Shown one piece after another: positions 49,873 through 57,369 of a stretch of DNA of 64,000 nucleotides. Origin of the DNA: a virus. The DNA lies in IMG/VR virus record IMGVR_UViG_3300031227_000019, positions 1-64,000 of that record. One strand, given 5' to 3'. Position numbers and translations under genes: made by a program. The notes below the pieces were generated by a model. The model saw only the letters and a program-made list of their open reading frames with translations. It did no database searches and was not told where the DNA came from. Numbering within the stretch: the stretch's first letter is position 1; the number at the start of each line of letters is the position of its first letter.

Positions 49873-50852
49873 TTATCCGCCTCGATCAGTTGAGTTGCCT
49901 CGGTGACTGGGAACGACAGAGCAACAAGCGTTGCCGCGTTTGCGATAGGCTGCCGCACGGAGACTCGCATTGTCTCCTCATACGTCAGCTCGATCGCGCT
50001 CTGTTCGTAAGCTGCCAACGGTCCACGGTCGAGTGCCACTTGATCGTTACGTGGATCGCGACCGCCGATGTTAAACGGCAGGCATGTCATCATCGCTTGA
50101 ATATGGTCCAGGACAGCAGCTTGCGCCTTTCCGGCGGTATCCGTGTTCCGTTCCACCTCTACGAATTTCGTAAACTGTTCCATGATAGCCAGTTGCGTGT
50201 GCTGGTTCACTGGAACAGTCTTGGCTGCTATGGACGCTTTCAACTTCAACGTCCCTACGGCGTCATCGAGCACGGTGGACCCAACAGCGTCTGGCGTGTT
50301 GCACCATGTCGGAGACGAGAACTTGCTTTCCATCGCGTCAAGCATGCACGGGCCCAGGAAGTATCCATAGAGTTTCCAAAGCAGGTCGAACTCCCGCTCT
50401 GATAATCCCCGATGAATGGCTGGGCCCATGATGCAGTTCAACACGTATTTCGGATGCACGAGCTTCTCCCGTGCATTGAAGAACACTGATTCGTATGCCT
50501 CAACAACCGTCGGCGGCAACCCGCAACGATAACCAATTTCAAAATCAGTTTCGCGAGCCAGGATATGTGCCTCGATCGAGAACTTCTGCGGGTTGACAGC
50601 ACTGTCGTAAGCCCAGTGGGCCCAGAAGATGTCTGGTGTCGACTCCGCCAGCAGCATCTTCTGCCGATCGTTGCGGCACGCGTCGAACTGCTCCAGGTAC
50701 CGCACTGCCCGACTGATCCATTTGTACCCCATGATGCCATCACGTCGCCGCGTGGCATTCAGTCCCATCCCATCCACGATCTCGCGAGCGCGTTGCCACC
50801 GCCAGTCAGCAGGGCGGAATGGGTTGTCAGCACAAATATGAATCGACGACAT
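49869..50852 (-). CDS. Protein with HTH-like region (small-terminase/regulator-like)
   Basis: A 327-residue protein with the N-terminus NPFRPADWRWQRA and a central helix-turn-helix-like unit (ILARETDFEIGYRCGLPPTV then VVEAYESVFFNAREKL). The turn positions and spacing fit HTH adaptors such as small terminases or site-specific regulators. The C-terminal half is helical with a long polar tail. No terminase large subunit lies beside it in this window, so a packaging role is unproven. It could be a DNA-binding head protein. Confidence 0.5.
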   Translation of the reverse strand: MSSIHICADNPFRPADWRWQRAREIVDGMGLNATRRRDGIMGYKWISRAVRYLEQFDACRNDRQKMLLAESTPDIFWAHWAYDSAVNPQKFSIEAHILARETDFEIGYRCGLPPTVVEAYESVFFNAREKLVHPKYVLNCIMGPAIHRGLSEREFDLLWKLYGYFLGPCMLDAMESKFSSPTWCNTPDAVGSTVLDDAVGTLKLKASIAAKTVPVNQHTQLAIMEQFTKFVEVERNTDTAGKAQAAVLDHIQAMMTCLPFNIGGRDPRNDQVALDRGPLAAYEQSAIELTYEETMRVSVRQPIANAATLVALSFPVTEATQLIEADK

Positions 50853-51110
50853 CTATTGCTCCGGTCCATCTATATCAATTGATCGCTGCCGTGACGGGAA
50901 CACCGGATAGTCACCCTCGGGGACACCCGCACCGTCAACATCCACCTGTGACGCAAAACACGTAAGCGTCATTTTCGGTGACATGTCTCCTGCGTTCATA
51001 GTGATCTGGACTGCCGTAACCATCTCGACGACTTGTCCAGTCTCTATGTCGAAGACAGCAACATCTACGTCGCCATCCTTCAGCTGCTTAAAGCGAAAAC
51101 CCAACTTCAT
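50853..51110 (-). CDS. Small beta-rich protein
   Basis: An 85-residue protein starting MKLGFRFKQLKDGDVDVAVF. Its ATG overlaps the upstream stop as TAATG, and its own stop abuts the next ATG. It is beta-rich with an acidic C-terminus. Family and role are unknown. The tight coupling suggests it functions with its 144-residue neighbour. Confidence 0.6.
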   Translation of the reverse strand: MKLGFRFKQLKDGDVDVAVFDIETGQVVEMVTAVQITMNAGDMSPKMTLTCFASQVDVDGAGVPEGDYPVFPSRQRSIDIDGPEQ

Positions 51111-51544
51111 TACGAGTTCAATTCTGCCATTTCGATGGTCATGCCGATCGAATAGGCTTTATCCCCCGACCCTGCTGGCGTAATGGCTAACCACAGACGA
51201 CGCACCGGGTTAGTGCTCGTGCCATCGCCGTTGCGGAATATGGTGTCCATTTCATAGTCGGCGAACTTGCCGGCGACTACGCTCTTGACACCGAAGAGCG
51301 AATGGAGCCCGGGCTCTTGGCCCGCCACTGCGCTCGACTCACTGGAAATGCTGTCATCATCGGCCATAGCATAGGCCGCTTTTCGTGCCGAAAACAGTTG
51401 GAACGTGGCATCAACGACCCCGCCCACCTGCTCCAGCACAAGACGTCGAATGGTGCCGCGGTGCGGCACCTTCAATTCGACAACAGACGTTTTACCGGCC
51501 TCGACGTCAAACTCCAACGGGCCGTAGTTCCAAGGAACTCCCAT
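51110..51544 (-). CDS. Small beta-rich virion protein with SSES tract
   Basis: A 144-residue protein starting MGVPWNYGPLEFDVEAGKTS. It reads as a beta sandwich (VVELKVPHRGTIRRLVLEQV, ending YSIGMTIEMAELNS). A short Ser/Glu-containing insertion (DDDSISSESSAVAG, DNA about 51329-51365) lies in a probable surface loop. It resembles head-fibre or decoration domains in outline only. It follows the 849-residue protein gene. Confidence 0.6.
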   Translation of the reverse strand: MGVPWNYGPLEFDVEAGKTSVVELKVPHRGTIRRLVLEQVGGVVDATFQLFSARKAAYAMADDDSISSESSAVAGQEPGLHSLFGVKSVVAGKFADYEMDTIFRNGDGTSTNPVRRLWLAITPAGSGDKAYSIGMTIEMAELNS

Positions 51545-51557
51545 AATTCATATCTCC

Positions 51558-54107
51558 TTAGATGTCCGCGGAGTCACCGAGATCAATGTCTCTGGCGGAC
51601 TCTTCGGGGTACGGTTCAATTGTCTTCTGCTTCAGGAAGAGCACGACGTCACCGACCATCTCGAACGCGTTGCGTAACGAGTCTTCGAGTTCGGGGAGGT
51701 CCTGCTTGCCGAAGCGGTCAGCGAACTGGTCGCTGTGCCAATAGAACATGAACAGGATACGGCCGAGTCGATCCATCCCCTTCACGAGGTCGGGAATATA
51801 CCGATCGATCATTGTGTCGTCACGAACCGCTCTCAGCATGCTGCTGATCATGGCCGTGTCGAAGATCTCCTTCTGGCCGGTATCTGCCGCCTGCTGGACA
51901 GCATTGATGTCCATCGGGTCGGGCATGTTGTTCGGGTTCACGTTGTAGATGTTCGGGTCGGTCGCAGCCCCTTCCAATCCGGGCACCCCGACTTCTTCTT
52001 GATACGACGGCATCGTCGGGCCATCAAAGCCCATCGGATTGTAACCACCGCGATCCGGTTCTTGCATCGGCGGAGCGGTCGGGCCACCACTGTCAGTCAG
52101 GTACGGATCAGCATACTTGATCCGGCAACGGAACGGTCCCGGTCGCAAGCTGCGGCACTCAACCTCCGCCTGCTTGAGCAGATGGCGGCTAATGTCTTCG
52201 CGGAGTCCGTGATCCCGCACCAGCTGAACCAACGCACCGACTTCGTTCTGGCCGGCACTCTTGTTGATATGAAACTGAGTTCCGTCGTGCCGAATCTCCA
52301 GAGCCGCTGTCTTGCGCATGATCAGGTTCTGGGCGTCCAGCAGGCTGCCCGGCTGGATCGGTTCGTTGTCGCTGTGGTCGTCGCTGCCGCCCACGGCGCA
52401 AGGCTGGGCACAGCAATCGTCATTGTCATCACGATGCTTTCGCTCCCAGCGATCCGAGGACGTCTCTTTGATCTTGAGGATCTTGTAGCCATCAGGGATG
52501 TAGAGATCGCCCATATTCGAGCGGAGCTGCGTACCCTTCTTCGCGTCGAAGTGGATACGGGCTCCATGATCCCAGCTGCAATACTTATCGTAGCTGATGC
52601 CAATCTCGTGAGACTGCGAGTGATACTTGTCCAAACCCGTGGACAAGTAACCATGCTTATCCGCGTTCTCGGAGAAGGCCACATCGTACGAGTCGTCCCC
52701 GATCTCCTTGTGGAGTGCGAACGTCGTCGTCGCGTTGCGCCGCGGCCCGACAGCGATATAGCGGTGCTTGTCGCTCATGGAGACGGAGCCCTCGGGAATG
52801 CCGTCAAACCATTCCATCCAGCTCTCTTCGCCGCCCAGGAGCCCTTCGTCGAGCTGGCCAGCGACCCAGACCGCGTCACGATCGGCGCTGGTCCAGTCCT
52901 TGGTGTCGAGATCGACAATCACGCAATGTGGTAGCCGCCCATCCGGGCCGTGCGGCTTCATCACGATCAGGCACTTCTTGAAGTCGTTCGGCTTCGCTAG
53001 GACCATGTAGATCCCGGTCTCGCTCGGATTGCTCAGCTTTTGTTCGACCTGGACGTTGTACGGTACCGATACTTCGTCGCCCGTCCGCTTGTCTTCGATC
53101 AGCACGTGTTCCTTGAGCAGCTTCTCGGCATCCTCTTCGTCCAGTCCTTCGGGAACGCCCTCTACCCAGGACGCGTCCATCGTGATGATCACGACTTTGC
53201 CCTTAGCATCAGGCCCCTTGTCCCCGTCCGCCGCCTCTTTCTCCAACAGATCCATGACGGACCCGTTGCACGGCTGCGTTCGCGGTTCGGGCTGACGGTA
53301 CGGGTCATCCAGGATCGAGCTGCGTCGCATTCGCACGCCCGCTTCCTTGACGGCTGCCTGGAGTTCGCCGACCCCGTGCCAGCGATCGAAAGCGGCCGCC
53401 AGGACGGGTTTACGTTGCAGCGTGTCCGCAAGGACCTGCAACATGGGCAGTCCGGCCTGCTTGATGAAATGCCCGAGATCGAGCCGCTCATGGCAGTGAG
53501 CCTCGAAATCTTCGATCGCCGAACCGAAGTCACTTACGCACATGTGGGCATACTTCGGCAAGAACGGCTGGACAGACGACGCGTACTTGTAGGGTGATTG
53601 GCTGAGCCGCGTCAGATCCGGCTGCATCACACCCAGTTCGGACGTGTTCTTGTCGACGCCGGAGCCGAGAATGTTTGGCCGCCGGTTGAGAATGTAGTTG
53701 AGCCAGTTTTCCTTCATGGGCACGAACATGTCTTGATTGCTGATATACAGCAATTCGTGGCCCTTGAGATCGCCCGATAGGAAGAACACCGGCGCGAACA
53801 GCTGGTGGGAACCGACCTTGAAGGCCATGACACCCACTGCTTTGGTGTTCTCCTCATTCCGGTCGAGCAGCTGGAACCCAAGCTCGTGATCGAGCAACGT
53901 GGGAGCCTTGTCACGCAAAAACGCATGCGCGAGATTGCTAAATGCTTGCTCGAATGGAACATCTTGACCATCACCACCAAGCTCCGCGACTTTGATCATG
54001 ACACCTTGGTCGATCATAGCCTGTTGGCATTGACCGAGCCAATGTGCCGCTTCCGCGGGCATGGGTGTAGATTGATTAAGATTAACAGCAGGTTGTGCAG
54101 TCGTCAT
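51558..54107 (-). CDS. Large virion-type protein next to the RNA polymerase genes
   Basis: An 849-residue protein with no family I can name. The N-terminal third is globular, with VGVMAFKVGSHQLFAPVFFL, GHELLYISNQDMFVPMKENW and LNYILNRRPN. The middle has KVVIITMDASWVEG and a beta-rich region with GDLYIPDGYKILKI. Cys-rich (DDCCAQPC) and disordered segments follow, and the last 130 residues are helical, ending DIDLGDSADI. Its size and place between beta-prime C and head genes fit a large internal or portal-associated protein. A portal role was considered, but no clip, stem or crown pattern is evident. Confidence 0.6.
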   Translation of the reverse strand: MTTAQPAVNLNQSTPMPAEAAHWLGQCQQAMIDQGVMIKVAELGGDGQDVPFEQAFSNLAHAFLRDKAPTLLDHELGFQLLDRNEENTKAVGVMAFKVGSHQLFAPVFFLSGDLKGHELLYISNQDMFVPMKENWLNYILNRRPNILGSGVDKNTSELGVMQPDLTRLSQSPYKYASSVQPFLPKYAHMCVSDFGSAIEDFEAHCHERLDLGHFIKQAGLPMLQVLADTLQRKPVLAAAFDRWHGVGELQAAVKEAGVRMRRSSILDDPYRQPEPRTQPCNGSVMDLLEKEAADGDKGPDAKGKVVIITMDASWVEGVPEGLDEEDAEKLLKEHVLIEDKRTGDEVSVPYNVQVEQKLSNPSETGIYMVLAKPNDFKKCLIVMKPHGPDGRLPHCVIVDLDTKDWTSADRDAVWVAGQLDEGLLGGEESWMEWFDGIPEGSVSMSDKHRYIAVGPRRNATTTFALHKEIGDDSYDVAFSENADKHGYLSTGLDKYHSQSHEIGISYDKYCSWDHGARIHFDAKKGTQLRSNMGDLYIPDGYKILKIKETSSDRWERKHRDDNDDCCAQPCAVGGSDDHSDNEPIQPGSLLDAQNLIMRKTAALEIRHDGTQFHINKSAGQNEVGALVQLVRDHGLREDISRHLLKQAEVECRSLRPGPFRCRIKYADPYLTDSGGPTAPPMQEPDRGGYNPMGFDGPTMPSYQEEVGVPGLEGAATDPNIYNVNPNNMPDPMDINAVQQAADTGQKEIFDTAMISSMLRAVRDDTMIDRYIPDLVKGMDRLGRILFMFYWHSDQFADRFGKQDLPELEDSLRNAFEMVGDVVLFLKQKTIEPYPEESARDIDLGDSADI

Positions 54108-54227
54108 GACAGCGCTCCGTCCCTGGTACGCGGGGTGATCGTTTCACTACATTCTATCCTATCAGGAAGCGTAGCGGAATACGATATAGCCCTACCCTGT
54201 TATTTTAGCTTCTTCCGGTTATATCTG
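54108..54227 (-). promoter_or_regulatory. 120-base gap upstream of the 849-residue protein gene
   Basis: The minus strand is AT-rich in its first half. It holds a -10-like TAGAAT about 60 bases before the ATG, but no convincing -35. A weak promoter or a phage-specific promoter is possible. No strong hairpin is seen. A GGAG ribosome-binding site precedes the ATG at 54107. Confidence 0.25.
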
Positions 54228-56129
54228 CTACTGCGTTGATTTACTGGTTGAATTATCTTGCCAACCCTGTGTCAAACCTTCTCGTCCGAAGCTCTCCCCA
54301 CGTGCCAACGCTGGCACGTAACTACTGCCCGCTTCGTCTGAAACTGCCCCTCGTCGAGCACCTTCAAGCAGGCTATTCTTCTGGTAGCTTCCGAGCATCC
54401 GTGTCATCCAGTCCGGGTCGTGGGCGGCGTTGGCCATGCCCCTGATCATCTCTGGCTGGAATGGCGGCTGCTCATTATGCACCGTAACACTCTTGACCCC
54501 GTAATTGGTCAAATCTGCTAGCATTGAAGGGCGAATCTGTGTACCGATGGAGTGATGCAGGATCGGCTGCTCCAGGTATTTACCCACTGCCTGACCCGGC
54601 GGCAGCACCTGAAAACCATTCCGTGACTTCCAGTTGGATTCGACCAGCTGGTACGGCACCACATCATCCTGCACCCAGTCTCCCACCTCCTCGGTCAGCC
54701 GCACATGGTTGATTAACCCACGGGCCAACAGCTCAATGTTTCGTCGATCTCCGCTTGTCCCTGAGTCCTGCAAAACTTGTCGAAACGCGGACATGAGGTA
54801 TCGACGACCCTCGCCAATCCCCTTGTGCTTCACGATTTCGCTCGGATTTGGTGTACCCTCGGAGAGCACGTCGCCGGCCTCCACGGTATCACCGCGTTTC
54901 ACCTTCAGCGGGAAACCACGAGCCACATAATGCTGCTCACTGCCGACATCTACGTAAGATCCACCCTGTGGGGCTTCGCGAATATCCGTGACTTTGCCAT
55001 CATGTTGCGAGTGGGCTGCCCCACCTTGGAACGTCTTCGGGACCTGCACGAGCTGATTGATGTACTTGAACCCGGAAATTGCCCCGGCGCCAGCGGCTCC
55101 AGCGATCCCGCCGGTGTGCTTTGAGCTGATTTGGGCCTGCGTGATCGGTTCGGCAAGTGCCTGGGCGGCTGCGATACCCACATAGTCGCCGATCGGGGAC
55201 AAACCGCCTCGTTCCCGGTGCCCGACGTCTCTTGCGTAGACACCGCCGTCTTTCGGGCCACCCACGATCGGGCTGCGTACCAGGATATTCTCAACCCCTT
55301 CATCCTTCAACTCCCGCAGGATTTTCGGACTCAGTACGGTATTTCTGGCATACGGGCCGACAGGATGAGCCAATAAGGCCCCTTCATTATCCATGTCGTC
55401 GGTGGATACTGCCAGCCCCCGTGGCTGCTCAATGTCATATTCGTCGTCGCTGTCGACACGAGACACGAGCAATCGATGGGCTGCCTGCACAAGCTGCTTT
55501 GCGAAGAAACCTGCGTCCTGCGTGGCCGATTTGACGTCAATTACGCCTTTTCTGGCCCCAAACGCTCCCGCGAAGTATTCGTGGGGTTTCAGCCCCATCG
55601 AATAGCTGCGGGTCACAGGGATCGGCAACACCCGCCCTCTGTGATCCGTGTATAACAAATCGGCTCCACGAAGGCTATTAAGATTAAATTTGTTCCCTCG
55701 GGAGCCTGATATGGCTTGCTGGGCAAGCGGGTTTTGTTCTGCTTGGCTCTCTTCAAACACGTCATCTACGAGTCGCGTCTGATGTTCGCCAGTCACTTCT
55801 ATGATTCGTTGCTCTTTTTGTTCCGTCGACAGCTTAGGGTCTGCATAAATAGTACGCAATTCCTTCCCAAGTTGCAACCGCATCTTACGAGCTGCAAGAC
55901 TTTGCCGCAAGGCCGATAGCCCAAATGAGTAGCCGCCTGTGGTAAAAGCAGCGTCTCGGCCGACGTCGGAAAGCTGCTTAGCGATGACCCGATATTTGTC
56001 AGGATGATTCTTTGCGACCTCGGTCAGCAGGGCCTTTATACCCTTCTTATCAAGCACACGCTCATCATCCCGCAGTTCTGCGGGAAGCGAGCGATTGATC
56101 ATGATTTGGCCGACAGTGGTCTTACGCAT
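54228..56129 (-). CDS. RNA polymerase beta-prime, C-terminal part
   Basis: A 633-residue protein that continues beta-prime where the 61815-57370 gene stops. It opens TTVGQIMINRSLP, the conserved start of this half. The bridge helix is GARKGVIDVKSATQDAGFF (from about residue 190). The trigger-loop region is PIGDYVGIAAAQALAEPITQ then AQISSKHTGG (residues 313-341). The trigger-loop His is kept (about residue 338), but E. coli Met932 and Arg933 correspond to Ile and Ser. Later segments (GDTVEAGDVLSEG, then RRNIELLARGLINHV) match the beta-prime C-terminal domain. The split position is like that of cyanobacterial/plastid RpoC1-RpoC2. It must assemble with the beta/beta-prime-N fusion to be active. 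Confidence 0.93.
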   Translation of the reverse strand: MRKTTVGQIMINRSLPAELRDDERVLDKKGIKALLTEVAKNHPDKYRVIAKQLSDVGRDAAFTTGGYSFGLSALRQSLAARKMRLQLGKELRTIYADPKLSTEQKEQRIIEVTGEHQTRLVDDVFEESQAEQNPLAQQAISGSRGNKFNLNSLRGADLLYTDHRGRVLPIPVTRSYSMGLKPHEYFAGAFGARKGVIDVKSATQDAGFFAKQLVQAAHRLLVSRVDSDDEYDIEQPRGLAVSTDDMDNEGALLAHPVGPYARNTVLSPKILRELKDEGVENILVRSPIVGGPKDGGVYARDVGHRERGGLSPIGDYVGIAAAQALAEPITQAQISSKHTGGIAGAAGAGAISGFKYINQLVQVPKTFQGGAAHSQHDGKVTDIREAPQGGSYVDVGSEQHYVARGFPLKVKRGDTVEAGDVLSEGTPNPSEIVKHKGIGEGRRYLMSAFRQVLQDSGTSGDRRNIELLARGLINHVRLTEEVGDWVQDDVVPYQLVESNWKSRNGFQVLPPGQAVGKYLEQPILHHSIGTQIRPSMLADLTNYGVKSVTVHNEQPPFQPEMIRGMANAAHDPDWMTRMLGSYQKNSLLEGARRGAVSDEAGSSYVPALARGESFGREGLTQGWQDNSTSKSTQ

Positions 56130-56376
56130 TAAATCTTACATCCGGTAACGGTACTTGCCCGATCGATTGCACCATAACAGTCTTGTGCAGTCCCAGGCCA
56201 TGCAAAAGCGACTGAAACTCCTGTTCCCGCCCCTCTTCCAAAGCTGAGGCTACTATCGTCCCTGGTTCCACCTCCACAGCAGCAACGATCGGGTTGTCGT
56301 ATCGATCATACACGACAACCCGCGTTACCTCAATACGCTGGGGATTACCCAGCTTGGTGTGAAACTCAACTATCAT
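56122..56376 (-). CDS. Small protein between polymerase genes
   Basis: An 84-residue protein starting MIVEFHTKLGNPQRIEVTRV. It is beta-rich at first (VVVYDRYDNPIVAAVEVEPG), then helical. It overlaps both neighbours by four to eight bases, so it is translated with beta-prime C. The family is unknown. A polymerase accessory role is possible from position alone. Confidence 0.6.
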   Translation of the reverse strand: MIVEFHTKLGNPQRIEVTRVVVYDRYDNPIVAAVEVEPGTIVASALEEGREQEFQSLLHGLGLHKTVMVQSIGQVPLPDVRFNA

Positions 56377-57341
56377 TGTCGTCCTGCTGCTGTGCGACTG
56401 CGAAGCAAGGCGGCCACGGCGGTTGCACCTTGCATCGTCGTATGTCCTCGCATACCTTCCTCGAACGGCGTGCCGAGGGCCTGGGCGGTCTTGTTGACTG
56501 CACCCAGATCATCACCCGCCTCGGTTCGAGACAGCGGATCTTTTGAGCCGCCGGCCGAGATTGACTGCGTGGCAGGTCGACGTCCGGGATGCCCGCCAGG
56601 AAGCGGAGCCGGCGTCGAGCTCTCAGGTGGCACGCTGGCCATCTTGTCAATGAACTCGGAGAAAGAGTCTACTGCGGCACCCATCTTCTCGACAGGTGCT
56701 CCACCACCCCCGCCGCCAGCCGCCAATTCAGGCGACGCAGCTTGCATCGGATCAATGGCACCGATCGCACTACCGCCACCGCCGCCACCGGCTGGGGCAG
56801 CGCCGCCAGCTTGTGATGGATCTTGTGGGCCGCCTTGCATCGCCGCTTCCGGCGCTGGTGTTGGCTGCCCTGGAGGCATGACGAGCACGCCCGGGTCCAG
56901 CTTGATGTCCATCGCGTTCATCAGCGTGGTCATCTGTTGCTGCATGTTGTACATGCGGGTGTCGAGCATCTGCATGTACTGCTCTGGCTTCATCTTAGGA
57001 GGAACGCCACCGGCAGCCGCAGCAGGGTCAGTCGGGGGCATCCCGGGCGCCGGAGGCATGCCCGGAGGCATCCCACCCATCATCGCCGGGTCCATCCCAG
57101 GTGGCGGCATTCCGCCCATCATTGCCGGGTCCATCGGAGGAGCACCACCAGGAGGCATGCCGCCCATCATCGCCGGGTCCATCGGAGGAGCACCACCAGG
57201 AGGCATACCACCCATCATAGGATCGCCACCCGGCGGCATCGCGCCTTCAGGTGGAACCACGGCGGCCTTTTCCATCGGCGGCCCGCCAGCCTGCTCCCAG
57301 ACCTTCTGCTGAGCCATTTTTAGTAGTACAGGATTCAACAT
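56373..57341 (-). CDS. Met/Pro/Gly-rich low-complexity protein between polymerase genes
   Basis: I choose the ATG at 57341 (MLNPVLLKMAQQKVWEQAGG), with AAGGAGG upstream. A longer frame overlaps the polymerase gene. The product is 322 residues. Residues 30-110 are MMGGMPPGG and APPMDPA repeats. Then comes a short helical unit (QYMQMLDTRMYNMQQQMTTL) and a Gly/Ala-rich half with EKMGAAVDSFSEFIDKMAS. It resembles the scaffold-like protein at 45644-44091 in composition, including MPP repeats and E-K-x-A. It may be a disordered virion or core protein. Function unknown. Confidence 0.65.
   Translation of the reverse strand: MLNPVLLKMAQQKVWEQAGGPPMEKAAVVPPEGAMPPGGDPMMGGMPPGGAPPMDPAMMGGMPPGGAPPMDPAMMGGMPPPGMDPAMMGGMPPGMPPAPGMPPTDPAAAAGGVPPKMKPEQYMQMLDTRMYNMQQQMTTLMNAMDIKLDPGVLVMPPGQPTPAPEAAMQGGPQDPSQAGGAAPAGGGGGGSAIGAIDPMQAASPELAAGGGGGGAPVEKMGAAVDSFSEFIDKMASVPPESSTPAPLPGGHPGRRPATQSISAGGSKDPLSRTEAGDDLGAVNKTAQALGTPFEEGMRGHTTMQGATAVAALLRSRTAAGRQ
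57076..57220 (-). repeat. 39/48-bp direct repeats encoding MMGGMPPGG units
   Basis: Units begin at 57076 (39 bp), 57115 and 57163 (48 bp each, nearly identical), with a partial copy at 57211. They encode 13- or 16-residue Met/Pro/Gly/Asp repeats. Confidence 0.85.
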
Positions 57342-57369
57342 CTTGTCCTCCTTAACGGTGTCTTGGCCG

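Noticed and set aside
51735-52934. 399-codon plus-strand open frame
   Set aside because: Antisense of the 849-residue protein. Its composition is that of a shadow frame and no ribosome-binding site or neighbouring plus-strand gene supports it.
51558-54107. 849-residue protein as portal
   Set aside because: Size and position allow it, but I see no portal-type stem, clip or crown pattern. The call is left open.
56359-57312. Gly/Pro-rich plus-strand open frame over the MPPGG gene
   Set aside because: Repeats encoding Gly and Pro read as Gly and Pro on both strands. The minus-strand gene has AAGGAGG before its ATG and fits the operon.
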